Source: Temnothorax longispinosus
Lineage: Eukaryota > Arthropoda > Insecta > Hymenoptera > Formicidae
DNA: 64,000 nucleotides
Direction: 5' to 3'
Assembly: GCF_030848805.1 (NCBI RefSeq)
Contig: NC_092359.1
Span: 14,311,102-14,375,101, forward strand
Below the pieces are notes generated by a model. That model was not told the DNA's origin. It saw only the letters and a list, made by a program, of their open reading frames with translations, and did no database searches. Below are positions 23,551-35,739 of the stretch, one piece after another (positions within the stretch are counted from its first letter, which is position 1; every line of letters starts with the position of its first letter). The translations under genes and the position numbers were made by a program.

Positions 23551-26392
23551 AACGTGAAAAAGATTAAAAGTTAATTTGTGATAAAAAACGATAAAGAAAA
23601 CCTGGTATATACTATTTGAAACACATGTCATGTAATATAGTCTCATAATGCAGAAAACTCATGCATGCTTCTGTCTTTTCGTCGTTCACCGCATAAGACA
23701 TTTTTTTTTTATTTATAGGTATGCCATATATAATCAAAAGAAAATGTTTTCTTAAGATATGCTCCAATGGAAAGAAATAATGACGTAAACTGAAATACAT
23801 TTTGGCTTTATCGTTAAAGATATAAAAAAATACTAGATATAAAAGATGTAAAAGATATTTAAAAAAAAGTACTTTTTGACAACAACAATAATATTGCAAT
23901 TGCAAAATTGTAATTTTTCAAGAGAATTATTTTTGTACAATAATTCTCTTCTTAAAACAATTATTGAAATATATCAGAGAAGCAAAATATTAAATAAATA
24001 TAAAACCATATATGAGTAATAGAGTTATTATACATATATATAATGTCAATAGTCATGCAATGGAAATGAAATATATATTTGAAAATTGAATACATGATCA
24101 GTTTTCCTCCGAAATATTTTATTCTACTTTGCGTTCTATTAGAGAAATTTAAAACGAGATATCACTTCGGTCGTAAGCAATGGTTTGGGATTTCACTAAC
24201 TATCGATTTTTTTTATATTAGGTGCACCGTGTACATATATATCCGTCACTGTCGATTTTATTGTAGTATATCTTTTTCTCTAGTTTCAGGACGATTGTAG
24301 CACGCAATGCATGGACATATTGCCGGGAATCTAATTTATTGTATTGCGACGCGAACTTAAAGTCGTCTATCGCAGTGTAAAACTCTAACAAAAACTGATT
24401 GATCATTAGGCTTTGTACAATCACGCCAATATAACTAAGTTTGTTAAAGCAATTATAAATATGCAAAACATTCAAAATAAATTTATAATTTATTAATAAA
24501 TTAATTAAACTATTTTATATCAAATAAATTGTGCAATGCAATGTACCTCAACCTTTTTTAAAATCTGAGAAATAAGATACGATTGCACTTAAATATCTTC
24601 GTCAAGATCTTAACAATACCTAGACAGAAAGCTTCAAATTTTGTTGAAAAAATAGCTGTTTGCTAAAAAAAAACGAATAATCTTTACGTAACAACACAAC
24701 GAGAATCTATATATAGATTTAATTGCGGTTTATCTTTAAAAGGCAGAAAATTGAATACACGTAAAAGCGCCGCTCATTCGTTTATCGGCCATTTATAAAC
24801 GAAAAAGTTCGGCGCGATCTCATTAGTGCTTTAACTCTTTTACGCCAGTCATCGTTTGCCCTGCTTGAACGTTTTCTTTACAAAATTATTGTTACGCACG
24901 GAACCGTGACGGAAAGAACAATGAGAAAAAAAGAATAGGATATGGCACTGTAAAGTAATCGCGTCTAAAAAACGATACGTGTAAATTTTCTTGCTTGTTC
25001 CAATGATGACGGAAAACAAGTGGCTCAAAGTGGTTTGCGCTATTGTTGTTGTATGCTCACTATTTGATGGAATTGATCAAAGGAATCCAGTTTTTAAATG
25101 AAATCGTCTAGAAATATTTTGAATCTCTATTTTGAATAATGCTAAAGTTCAACGAATTTTTAAAAAGATTCTGATTGAATCGTAAAATAATACGAATTAT
25201 ATTTAATTAAGAATATCGGACAGTGGATCTTTTCTTTTCGCTTATCTTATTTTGGATATTTTCGAGAAAAGTTTCTGCATGATAAATCTTGATTGCCTTC
25301 CCAAAATTGAGAATCGATTAGATATAAACGTAGTAGCGGCTTTTTTTAGACTTATCTCTAGAGAATTTGATTTACGCTAATGTCCTTGTAAGTCGATTCT
25401 TCTAAAGACACTTAAGCTACCCAGATGACATATGATATACATCAGATATGTAGTAGAATTTATATATATATATATGTAGAATCTATATAGATATGTATAA
25501 ATTCTATACTAAATATCTGTAATAAATTTATTATTATTTTTCATGGATCAGCAGATTACAAGAGATGAAAATTTCGGCAAAACGTTTGCAATTTCTTATC
25601 CTGCAATTGCATACGATACTTTTAATTATAATATTAGTAACTTTGATATCTTGATTAATATGTATATATATGTATATATGGTAGATATTAAACAGAGGAA
25701 AGTGATGTATGATACATGAAAATTAGTTAAATAATTACGTATTTCTAAAATATAATTTATTTATGAAATTATAATATTAGTATTTATTTCATTAATATTG
25801 AAAATGTTTATCTAAAATAAAATGTTTATACAGAAACATTTTATCACAACTTTTTGATTTATTAAATATTAGAAAAGAGATGACTTTTAAGAGAATAATC
25901 TAAAGATTCTGCAATCATTAATAGAGCTAGAATAAACAAACAAAATAATTATTAAGCAGTAAATATAATTATTATAAGCTGTATAACTAAAATATCTCTT
26001 TTAAATGGAAAAAGTATTTTTCCATTTAAAAAAGAGGAAAAAATTAAAAGAGAAGAAAATATATACTTACTGCTTTTATTGAATATTCATAAACTCGATA
26101 TATCAGGGTGAATGGAGAAGTTTAAGACTTAAGTTTAAGTGTTGAAAAAGCTATCCGATTTGCTTGCTGAGTAATTGACAAATGGTACAGTGTCTCAGTA
26201 CTAGTTCCGTTTTAGATAGTAGGTTTCTATTAAAATCTGTTTTTTTCATATCCGAGATAAGAAATTGCGTAGGTGTTTGTGTGGGAGATTCTAATACGTA
26301 AAAGTATCTTACAATTGTTAATTAAACAGTTATTTAACAGTCTATATTTTATTTAAATCTAAGTCTAATTTAAGTCAAACTAATTGTAAGAT
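23551..26392. other. Intergenic AT-rich stretch
   Basis: 2.8 kb without a supportable gene or element. Short frames at 23612-23905 and 24218-24475 (-) are rich in F, I, Y and K as expected from AT bias. Short TA-type runs occur near 25455 and 25665. Confidence 0.5.
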
Positions 26393-26395
26393 TAA

Positions 26396-26535
26396 TGGCC
26401 GGTTGTTCCAAATTATTGATAAACTAACTAATAGTTAAATTATATGTCTATCCTTGTTTTAGTTAAAGAAAAAACAAAGACACATATATGATTTAACTAT
26501 TAGTTAGTTTACCAATAGGTTGGAACCACCGCCCC
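26396..26535. mobile_element. Foldback MITE (140 bp), PIF/Harbinger-like
   Basis: The arms mirror each other over ~60 bp. The left starts TGGCCGGTTGTTCCAAATTA; the right end, read inward, starts AGGGGCGGTGGTTCCAACC. TAA lies directly outside both borders (26393-26395, 26536-26538). A 3-bp T-A-A duplication with GGGCGGT-like ends is typical of Tourist/PIF-type MITEs; that assignment is inference. Confidence 0.75.
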
Positions 26536-26539
26536 TAAA

Positions 26540-27206
26540 GACTTCTTTATACATACATATTTATTATTTTACATACATTTCATGAAATAAATATTTTCCA
26601 TAATATAAAATTTTATATTGTTTTTCTTCGTAAAGTCATAGAAAAAAGTTTCTTTACAAAAAATAGCTGCGTTTTAAAATAATTACTTTTACAAACCATT
26701 TTGTTTCTTAAAATAATCAAAATGTAAATTATTGCTACATTCAAATATTTTATTCTTATATGTGTTAAGGAATAATGAACTAAAAATTTAATATCTAAAA
26801 ATAATATGACATTACATTATAAATTCGTATGTGTCTAAGCAGCGCAGGGTATTTTTTAACGCACAAATGTTCACATATAAAATGTTCTACTGATTAATGC
26901 TGAAATATATATTACAATGAAAAATATATTTTTCGTCTGAATTATATTTTACAATTTTTGCGAACCGAAAGATCTATTAGTAAAGAATTGCGTGAAGCAG
27001 TTGACATTTTTCGAAATAATTTTCTCTCATAAATCGACATTTCCTACATCGACCAATTCGATTCATGCATTGAGTAAATAAAACGAGGTTTACGAACGGC
27101 GCGAAAGTGCATCCATACTACCTCCATTAACGCAATTGCTCCATGTGATTGCAGCCCGAGCAAATTCATTTTCAAATGGACGAAATCGATCGGGCCAACC
27201 GCCGAT
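26540..27206. other. 3' flank of the 854-codon gene
   Basis: AT-rich, no ORF. TTTATT (AATAAA on -) occurs near 26565, about 640 bp beyond the stop codon, and could serve polyadenylation of the - strand gene; this is not established. Confidence 0.35.
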
Positions 27207-29771
27207 TCAGCCATAATCGGCGGAACAGTCGCATTCCTTGTCCGCTTCTCGTGAAAGGCTTTCCGGCGACAAGCTAGGCATCCACATCGGGCTTACGAAT
27301 TTTTGCACATACGTCACATTGTAGCGGAATCCCGTATTGGCGTCGCCCTTCACGCGACAGCTAATATTCGACGATCTTTTGTAGAGCGTCAAAGGCGGTC
27401 CGCCTTTTCCTCGCGGCGGATAAATAAGAATCTTCTCCGGGTTCGCTCCGCCGTGTCTGCGCCTCGGCTTCTCAAGCCTCGGGCGAGCGGAATCCGTTAA
27501 CCATTCTCTCTCGATAGATCTTGCTCCACGGACGGCCCTCCGAGCGCTGAACTCGAATTGATTTTTCTCGTCGTCGTGAGCGTATTCCCGCGCATTGGTT
27601 CTCGTTGCGTTGCGACAGGTGGACTTCGACGGCTTGCGGAATATATCTTGATTTACCGCTTTCACCCGCTCGCAGAAGGACTCGAGTTTCTTCACCGGAT
27701 CCCTTTTGACGTGAGAAGTAGATGACGAGCAGGAGCAGCAACAGCAGCAGTAGATCGTATTGGATATCCTTCGCGATGAATCGCTGTTGTTTCTCTCCGC
27801 ATTCTCGCAATTCCCGATGCAGGTGCAAAAACCAGTCGAACACGCCGCTGGAGGATCGTGGAAGGGTTCCTTGCATTCACATGTGGAGTCAGCTCCGTCG
27901 TATCTTAATCCTGAAGAGTCCCTCGACACGCGTTTTTCAGGACTTTTTATCGCGTAAAAGAATTCCTCACCTGCAGGATATTTCGCGGTAATCTTTTTTC
28001 GTAACGCCGTCCGCGTTCCCATTGCTTCTCCCTGGCTGCTCTTTAAATCGTTGCTCAATTTCTTGTACTCCCGAGCCACTTCGCTCGAGCCACGGCGCGC
28101 CCGATCGTCTCGAAATGATGTGCGCGGCTTTAAATCTTTTAAGTCGATCATATCGTCGTAGTTATTCGTCCTCGCATCATCAAAGACGTCGAATGCATGA
28201 TTTTCACACATCCTTATCGCATCCTCATTCTGCGAATATTCTTCCATCGATAAATTGATCTCGGATTCTCCTTCGTCGTTATTTCGTGACCGTACCGATT
28301 TAAGCAACGTTTTGCGGAGTGTTGCCGCTGTATAATTGATTCGTTTGCTCATTGGAACTGACCGACGCGCGCTCTCGCGTTGCAGCCGAGTGAGATCGTT
28401 CGCGTTTTCGGAGCAACGGCAATACATCGAGCAGTCCGCTGTCTCGTCTCGCTCGGCGTTCTCGCAACAGCAGCCGAGCCATTGCTTATCTTCGTGGGTG
28501 GGTACCATTTCACACAGCTTCCCGGATTCCCTTAAGAGGCCGGATCCGCGATGGCACAACGATTCTTGGTTCCCTAAAATATCCGGCCTTCGTCGCCGTT
28601 GATTTGTGTTGTTCTTGCCGTTCGTCTCTCGCCAGTAACGCCTATTGATTGATGTTCCCATAATGGAACTAGATGCTTTCAACGGAGATCTTTCATTCTC
28701 CCATCGCAAAGTTTGTCCCTGCAATAACAAGCTAGTTTCGGGCAGTCTCGCCGATGCCGTCAACCTGTTGGATCGCGAACTCAAACCCCAAGAAGTCGGT
28801 CGTCTGGATCTCCTTACAGGATAACAATACCCTGAAGTATAACGTCTTTTGTAGCCTCCGTTCCGTAGTGGAGCTTGATAAGAGAACGCTGTATCTCGAC
28901 TGGAATAAATTTTATTAAGTGGCTGTGGATTCTCAAAGTTTATGATGCTACTTTCTTCATTTAATTTCCTCATCCGTGCTTCTCTTCTAAGTTTGCGGTT
29001 ACAATAACGAAGATTTCTTCCCGTTGTCTTCTTGTTGGGTGCACTTGGGCAAATGTTTACGTAACATGAGTCAAATTTATTTCTGCGCAGTAATTTAAAT
29101 GTATGAACGTTTGTAGATTTTCTATCGGTGACTCTCGATCTGCTAATTCTGGAATTGCAAGTAGCGTTTTGAGGCCAGTCTTCGGTAACTTCAAGGCTGG
29201 CCGATTCTGTAACTGCAGGCCATATTTTGTGGTTTTTTCTGGAATACCAATCGTAGAGTGTCGGTGAAGATTCACAATACTTGTAGGAATTTCTTGATAC
29301 ATTCGGATGTCGATAGATAAATTTAGTGGAAGTATTTAGATCTCTCCTACAATTTTCTCGAACGGTAAGATCAGAATTACCACGGAAATGAGATTTTCGC
29401 GCCGAACAGCAACGATTGCGAGCATCCGTGGCATTATGACCGAGAGACCATTTTCTCTCCCTTCTCAAAGCCGTATTTTTATGTTTTCTCGACGTCACTC
29501 TAGATTTGATTTTTTTAAATGATCTAAATCGTGTACCTGAACACCTTACGCTGCAGTTGCTGGACTTTTTTGTGCCGGCATAATCCTCGTCGCCGCTGCT
29601 CACCTCGAGGTGACAATTCTGTTCAACGTCCTTAATGTAATTCAATATATCTTCGTTCTTCAGCCTCTCAAGATGTTTGCTCTTGCTGTGCTTCTCATAA
29701 TTTTCAAACCACTGAATGTCCTCGGGATCATCGTTACCATCGAGATAAACTATTTTCCCATTTTTTGACAT
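27207..29771 (-). CDS. Uncharacterised basic, Cys-cluster protein, 854 aa
   Basis: A single uninterrupted 854-codon frame in a locally GC-richer block, far too long to be chance in this AT-rich DNA. The ATG (MSKNGKIVYLDG) has an in-frame TAA two codons upstream (TAA ATA ATG), so the ORF starts here unless a spliced leader exon feeds it. The N-terminus (1-60) is acidic with a likely helix; 70-350 is strongly Arg/Ser/Asn-rich. There are two Cys-rich patches at about 433-460 and 640-685. Both contain CENAER followed by a tight Cys run (CSMYCRCS and CCCCCSC). The last ~55 residues (TLYKRSSNISC...YVQKFVSPMWMPSL) look more ordered. No signal peptide, TM segment or domain that I recognise. Open frames on + inside it are shadows. 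I do not know the function; coding status is nearly certain. Confidence 0.88.
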   Translation of the reverse strand: MSKNGKIVYLDGNDDPEDIQWFENYEKHSKSKHLERLKNEDILNYIKDVEQNCHLEVSSGDEDYAGTKKSSNCSVRCSGTRFRSFKKIKSRVTSRKHKNTALRRERKWSLGHNATDARNRCCSARKSHFRGNSDLTVRENCRRDLNTSTKFIYRHPNVSRNSYKYCESSPTLYDWYSRKNHKIWPAVTESASLEVTEDWPQNATCNSRISRSRVTDRKSTNVHTFKLLRRNKFDSCYVNICPSAPNKKTTGRNLRYCNRKLRREARMRKLNEESSIINFENPQPLNKIYSSRDTAFSYQAPLRNGGYKRRYTSGYCYPVRRSRRPTSWGLSSRSNRLTASARLPETSLLLQGQTLRWENERSPLKASSSIMGTSINRRYWRETNGKNNTNQRRRRPDILGNQESLCHRGSGLLRESGKLCEMVPTHEDKQWLGCCCENAERDETADCSMYCRCSENANDLTRLQRESARRSVPMSKRINYTAATLRKTLLKSVRSRNNDEGESEINLSMEEYSQNEDAIRMCENHAFDVFDDARTNNYDDMIDLKDLKPRTSFRDDRARRGSSEVAREYKKLSNDLKSSQGEAMGTRTALRKKITAKYPAGEEFFYAIKSPEKRVSRDSSGLRYDGADSTCECKEPFHDPPAACSTGFCTCIGNCENAERNNSDSSRRISNTIYCCCCCSCSSSTSHVKRDPVKKLESFCERVKAVNQDIFRKPSKSTCRNATRTNAREYAHDDEKNQFEFSARRAVRGARSIEREWLTDSARPRLEKPRRRHGGANPEKILIYPPRGKGGPPLTLYKRSSNISCRVKGDANTGFRYNVTYVQKFVSPMWMPSLSPESLSREADKECDCSADYG

Positions 29772-29774
29772 TAT

Positions 29775-32141
29775 TTATGTTCAGTATGCCACGTGCGAAT
29801 CAGAATGTAACCTCGGTATAGCGATGTACGTTTATAAATCTCTCGGATGAGACGGCGAGCGATGTATCACGTTTCTTCGCATCGTGATTTGAATGCACCT
29901 TGTTTATCGACATGTCAGTGCCGATGTTGGACGCACGCAAAACCTATGAGCCTGCGACAGCGTGTGGCTAAGCTGTTTGAAGGATCTTCGATAACTTCGA
30001 TATTTTCAGATATTTTCGATATCGTTATACGATTCAATCGTGAATTTGGCCACAGAGGTATGATCGATGTTTTCCACAATTTAATATAAAAATCCGCATG
30101 ATCCACATAAATTTACAAGATTTCGAGATGTTTTGCGTGATACAAGAAAATAGCAATATTCATAATAAACCAAGAATCTGTTCTAAATGCAAGTGTAAAT
30201 TTAAATTTTGAAAGTTTACGTGCAACACGCGGTATATGTAAATATAAAAAAATTATAAAAGATAAGAAGATGATAAAAGAAAATGATGATAAGATGATAA
30301 AGATGATATTTGTGTGATCGACTTTTATGACAAGCATTTAGAAAATAAACTTTATAAGAAAAATATATAGTAAGATGACATTTTCATTGGAATTTCTGTG
30401 CATTTGAATCCCAAATAACATGTTTCCTTTTTTAGAACACAACTTACAAACAGCACATTTTTTTATCTTGCTTTAAAAATGAGTAGGCGATTATTTCTAT
30501 AATGTTTTAACAAACAAGATAATAAAAATATACGGCAAAATAATATGTCCCTCTCTTTTTTGAAATCTCTGTCCATATGGATAATCGCGTAATAGTGACA
30601 TTTCCGAATCCAAATAATTCCAAGAATGAAGTTACGCTAATGTTAATCCGATAATGCAACTTTCTTTTTTTTTTTCTCGTGCATCATAAATTTCTCTCTC
30701 GTTAAAGCAGAGCGCAGCTGCAGAAATGTTGGGCGCATTTTTACTGGCTAAGAAGACAACATAGGTAAACAAGCAGAATGCAGCGTGGCAATTTTTAATA
30801 AGTAGTATACGTACGTTTATGCATTAGCATGCATCGCTTGTTTTAATAACGTCAGTTCCTACTTTTCCAGTTTCCTCTTTTATACAATTTTTCTAGTTAG
30901 TAGAAGTAATGTAAAGTAATAAATAAGTTAACACACGAATGGAAATAAACGTCAGTTCTGTCGGCTATACCTCACGCTTCATATAACGTTAGAAGTGATG
31001 CCAAGTTACTAATCTCTATTAACATTCGACCGTTACATTCCCACGATATTTTATCTTCTATGTAGCATTTATTAATCACTTTTGTTAGTTTTGCGCAATA
31101 AATCTATTTTGTAGAAGTTTGACGAAGCGTTTTCGCAACGTGTCGCTAAAAATATTAATCCAATTTAATGGATGATTGATTTAGTTTTATTTACCTAACG
31201 AACGATTTATTTACGTGATGTAAATACATTTGGATTTCTATGTGTATATATACGTATAAAGAAAGTTGTGAAACGAAAAACAAAGAATAACCTAAATACT
31301 AGGGTAATCAACTTATATGCAATATAAAATTTTGAATATTTGTAATTAATTTACTAATATTTAGTATCGAGCGGTTTTTGAGATTAGATATATGTTACAG
31401 AAAAGAAAGTATCTATGGGCGATATTATCAAAGTATGCGCAGGAATGGTAATGCTTTATTATGCTTTCGAATATGCTCGAATACATTAACCAAGATATAT
31501 GTCAAATTGATAAGAGTTTGAATAATTAAGCGAGAAGTAAGTTTATAGATTTCTATTTTTATGAGATATACATTAATTATTAATTATTTATATTTTATAA
31601 TATATTGTATAATATATTTTATAATATTTATATATTATGATTATATTATATTTATATATTATGTTTTATAATTATGTTTTTTATTATAGTTTTTTTATCA
31701 GATATATTGTTAAGTGAAACATGCCGTATCACTTCTTGGCATTTTCTAATTGGCTTGGTTTTTTCTAATTGGAAATACTCGGCGCTGGAAATTTATAATT
31801 TGAGATACAAGATCAGAGAACAGTATTGTATAAATTTGTTTTTTATACGTTTTATTCAAACAGATAATATAGTTTTATAACTGGCTAAAAAATCTGAAGA
31901 AAAATATGTAAAATGCAATATGTGTAAAGTCCATGTAATTAGAGCCAATTCAGTCAAGTTGATCATCGGTATTGCTTAATTAGGTTCTGTTTTTTTAATT
32001 ACGCAAGAACACATTTTTGATATCTGTTATTAATACATATCAATTACGTATATATAAATTATTCATTTAGTTATATTTAAAAGCTCTCTTTATAAATAAT
32101 ATTTTATCAATATATTGGATTATAGAATTTCAAACGGCACG
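29775..32141. other. Intergenic stretch upstream of the 854-codon gene
   Basis: 29780-30060 is moderately GC-rich and lies directly 5' of the - strand gene, so it probably includes its promoter and leader. No TATA box was fixed. The rest is AT-rich with simple GATGATAAAAGA-like runs near 30260. No other gene is supported. Confidence 0.4.
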
Positions 32142-32282
32142 ATGACTCATTGCAGGCAATATCGTTGGTTTTTAGCATCCATTGGTTTATTTCTATCAAC
32201 AGCGATGTGGCTTTATTATTGCAATAATTACTTTTGCGAAGAACATGAAGATGACAAAGAGGAAAATTTAAAAAAACGATAA
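32142..32282 (+). CDS. Candidate 46-aa single-pass microprotein
   Basis: A short frame from ATG (context CGGCACGATGA) to TAA. The N-terminus is basic (MTHCRQYRW), followed by one hydrophobic segment at about residues 9-28 (WFLASIGLFLSTAMWLYYC). The C-terminus is hydrophilic, mostly acidic and ends in lysine/arginine (CEEHEDDKEENLKKR). This order of basic head, one TM helix and charged tail is what real membrane microproteins show and is uncommon in random AT-rich frames. An in-frame stop (TAA) lies ~17 codons upstream. No family is recognised; it could be a complete small gene or a terminal exon. Confidence 0.4.
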   Translation: MTHCRQYRWFLASIGLFLSTAMWLYYCNNYFCEEHEDDKEENLKKR

Positions 32283-32735
32283 TTATCAGTTTAATTAATA
32301 TTTTTTGAATGGCATTTAAATTGTTAATAATATACATATATATCATAACCGTGTAATTAAATTATTGTAATAAAACTGTCGCTGTCGAATGCTTTTACAA
32401 AAGTCAATATTATTCATATTTATTAATATTATACATTTGTTAATATTATACATATATTCATATAGATTTTTAAATATCAGAAATTCTTTTTGATATTTTG
32501 TCAGAAGAAATAAACAGGGTTTATGTACAAGGACAAAATACATTTATTTAATTTTTTTTATTCTTACAAAAAATAGTTATTCATTCATCAAAATACGTCT
32601 TCGCTTTAGAATGCTCGCTTTTCTTTTTTGTTGAGTATCCATTTCAGTACGGTAACACGGTCTGTAATGATATAAGATTAAATTTAATTTTAAGTTAAAA
32701 TAAGAATACTATACTGTATTTAAATTTTAGATGAA

Positions 32736-32978
32736 TTATAATTCTAACCGCAATTCCGTTCCCATGTCAATGATAGTTTCTCGTAGTCGTGCGACAACCG
32801 AACGCCATAATGCCACAGGATCGTCCTCGACGATGTCTTCTTTTATACACTCGTGTCCAATCCACGTTCCCATAGTGAGAATGGCGATCACTATTACAAT
32901 TCCTTGTAACACTAACAGCCACTGATTTCGAAGCACATTCCTCCAGTATTCACTCGCTCTAATCTGTTTATTATACAT
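32736..32978 (-). CDS. Candidate 80-aa single-pass membrane protein
   Basis: The ATG-to-TAA frame gives MYNKQIRASEYWRNVLRNQ, a hydrophobic segment at about residues 20-41 (WLLVLQGIVIVIAILTMGTWIG), then an acidic and amphipathic C-terminal part (KEDIVEDDPVALWRSV...RETIIDMG). Composition is more balanced than in neighbouring AT-driven frames. The first codons could instead be intron, because AATAAACAG at about 32964-32972 (-) could act as a splice acceptor, making this a terminal exon. It lies ~450 bp from the 46-aa candidate on the opposite strand. No family is recognised. Confidence 0.4.
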   Translation of the reverse strand: MYNKQIRASEYWRNVLRNQWLLVLQGIVIVIAILTMGTWIGHECIKEDIVEDDPVALWRSVVARLRETIIDMGTELRLEL

Positions 32979-34998
32979 CGTAAATTATAAAACACAGAAT
33001 GCATATATGTATATACAGGTAGTGTTATTTTTTCAACTTGATTGTACGAAGCGTTTCTAATCTACGGAATGTATTTTTAATTAAATAATTAGAAAAGTCA
33101 TGTCCGATTGAATTTATTCACAGTAATCTTAAAAATTAAAGAATTATAATTAAATTAAACTAAGCAACTTGCAAAATCACATTTTTAGTTAATTCTGACT
33201 GAAATGAATTTTTTAGAGACCTTGATTCTCTCTAATATCAAAAATAAATAAACTTTTATCAAGTTGGTAAAAATTAATTCTTTAAAGGATATCTGTTAAA
33301 ATTAAGATGTCCTGTGTACAGTTCTTTATTATTCAGATTAATTGACTGTTTTAAAGAAATATCCTATATGCCATAGGATCTTTTCTCTGCTACCAGATCT
33401 CTCTTACGTAATAACGCGATTACCGAAATACAAGCTAAGAAAGGTTTGTTTAGTTTTCATTATGGCAAGCTCTCTCAAACGGGCCACGTATACTTTTTTT
33501 ATCTTCTGAATTTTGGGAAGCGTTCTGTACGAAAACTTCATTGAACCCGAAAGTTTAAAAGCCTCTCATTGTACGCAGGAGTGCGCTGACACTTCCTAGA
33601 AATCGCAACACGACGACAGTGTATCGTAGGAATTCTATTTATTGACTTTCTCGGCAGCCTTTCAATTGCTCAGCTGTCGTTAAAAGCCCGTTGCAACGCA
33701 CTTCCACGCGACGTTGAGCCATTACCCGCAAACTGTATAAAATTTGTTCTTTAGCAACAGTGAGCTCTTCCTTTTTTTTTTCGTTTATCATGTATGGAAA
33801 TAAATATCCTGACAATTGTTCAAGATTTGCGTCACATGTATCGGATATTCCTCAGATGGCTCAAATAATGAGTAATATAATAGGATATTATGCAAAGCAA
33901 CTTTTCGATGTACTCTCCTATAGGTTGAATTGAAACCGCACAGCTTTGCATATCTTTTTGTACATCTCTCACATAATTACAAAAATAGTCCAAAAAGGAT
34001 TTAAATGGTATACAAAGTGTTCAAAAGGTTTAAAGAGTTCAAAGGTTTCAAATTAGTAAAAAAGAAATTTTTAAATATTTTTTTAAGAGTCTTTAAGTAG
34101 TTATTAATTATTTAAAGTATACTCACAAAATACTACGAGAAACTGCGCATTTAAGGGTTAACAAGAGGAAATATTAAGAACAGAGAATTTTAATATTTCT
34201 TTACTTGTTATAAACTTATCTCATCATGAGAGAATATGTTTGTCTTTGTCAGAATATTTTAGTAAAAGCCTGTCGATAAAGTTATAAATTTCAACGGCAA
34301 TAAAAAATAACATTGATAATATATTTTAATATTGAAACTTTACAACTAATGCGTTAAACGGAGAATAATGAATTAATTAAAAATTGAATGCAATAAATTG
34401 TTTTGACCGGATTTTGAACCTAGATAGCCCTGTACTTTTCGCGAGAGCTTTCACGGCTGTCAAAATCTATCGTTATTAAAGACCTTCAGAGTTACAATAG
34501 AAGGATATATTAAAAAGAAAATATTACGAACAAATTACAGCGGAATAACCTTTAATTTATTCTTGTAAGAGTCTTCATTTCTTTGTACTTCCAGGGTATT
34601 TACAGTTTTATTGTCAAAATCACCACATTTAGGATTTACTCGTAACCTTAAAGCTTTTGAAGTATAATTATCCGATTTGTCAAATTTGGCTATACTGAAA
34701 AAGATAATTATTATTGCTACATTTTATTTAATTATACAACAAATATAAAGACGGCGCTATCATGCAAATAATGATTTTACGTAATAATATGTGAATTAGA
34801 ATAATTCTTGAATGATTTTCTTTTTGCCCTATGGAATATATCAAATGGCGAATAAGCTACAAATTTTACCATACTGTTATAAACAAAAAATTTAGCGAAG
34901 ACGTGAAATTAAACTAAATATTTAATTTATACGCTATCGATTTATTTTTGCTATCGATACTATGAGAAAGCTTCAAGAAGTTAAAATTAAATAATGAC
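32979..34998. other. Intergenic AT-rich stretch
   Basis: No gene supported. 33570-33740 is somewhat GC-richer. No repeat structure was noticed before the hairpin at 35000. Confidence 0.45.
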
Positions 34999-34999
34999 T

Positions 35000-35075
35000 G
35001 TTCCAAAATTCACTGCTAGAAATCTATAGTATATGTAACGCGTGCTATAGATTTTTAAACAATGAATTTTGGAAC
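35000..35075. repeat. Short hairpin repeat
   Basis: GTTCCAAAATTCACTG at left mirrors CAATGAATTTTGGAAC at right, and AATCTATAG mirrors CTATAGATT inside. The total is ~76 bp. It is probably a MITE-like miniature element. Confidence 0.65.
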
Positions 35076-35525
35076 ACCGACAATGTTGTAACATATCTTA
35101 ACAATTTGGCTTTGCATTCTAGTTTTATTTTATACATAGATTTTATTTCGAATTCCATTAAAGCGCTTGTATATGTATAGATATACATATATAGAAATTT
35201 CAAATAGTTCCTGGATTAAAAAAAAATCGAATAGGATTATATAATTGACTTTTTTACTGTAAAGTTTCTAATTTTATATACAATTTATTTATTGTAAAAA
35301 GAGATTTATCATTTAATTCAATTTTGTAAAAAAATCAAAAGTATAATTATAATTAAAAGTAAAAGTATAATAATTATACATATAAATACAATTGTTAAAT
35401 TTACAGCTGTTCTTACATGCAAGGATTAAATCCTTAAATAACAATCAACATAACGCTACAAACGCTTCTTAAGGGATTATTATCTATTCTGATTAAACTG
35501 GGCAGCTATCACGTAACCTCTACGG

Positions 35526-35734
35526 TTTCCGATCGGAAATGCTGGTTTCCGACTGGTGAGTTTCCGATGGCAGTACGCATATGCCTTATCTCGGATCTCG
35601 TTTGAAATCAGCCCTCCATCGTCGCGAAACAAAACGAGTGATAGCAGCCTCGTTCAATCACAGGGTGGAAGCTTTCCGATCGGAAAGCGGTAGTCTCGGA
35701 AACGACATTTCCTTCGCCCTCAAAGTGTCGGAAA
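35526..35734. promoter_or_regulatory. Cluster of eight TTTCCGA half-sites
   Basis: The 7-mer TTTCCGA or its complement occurs at 35526, 35533, 35546, 35561, 35673, 35680, 35696 and 35728. Two pairs form the perfect dyad TTTCCGATCGGAAA (35526-35539 and 35673-35686). Chance expectation for a given 7-mer on two strands in 209 bp is about 0.03. The block is GC-richer than its AT-rich flanks. This is what a homotypic enhancer for a dimeric DNA-binding protein would look like. The factor is unknown, and no neighbouring gene start is identified. Confidence 0.45.
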
Positions 35735-35739
35735 GCTTA

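Noticed and set aside
27303..28602. Several + and - open frames of 60-134 codons within the 854-codon gene
   Set aside because: They are shadows of the long - strand frame in a GC-rich block; none has its own features.
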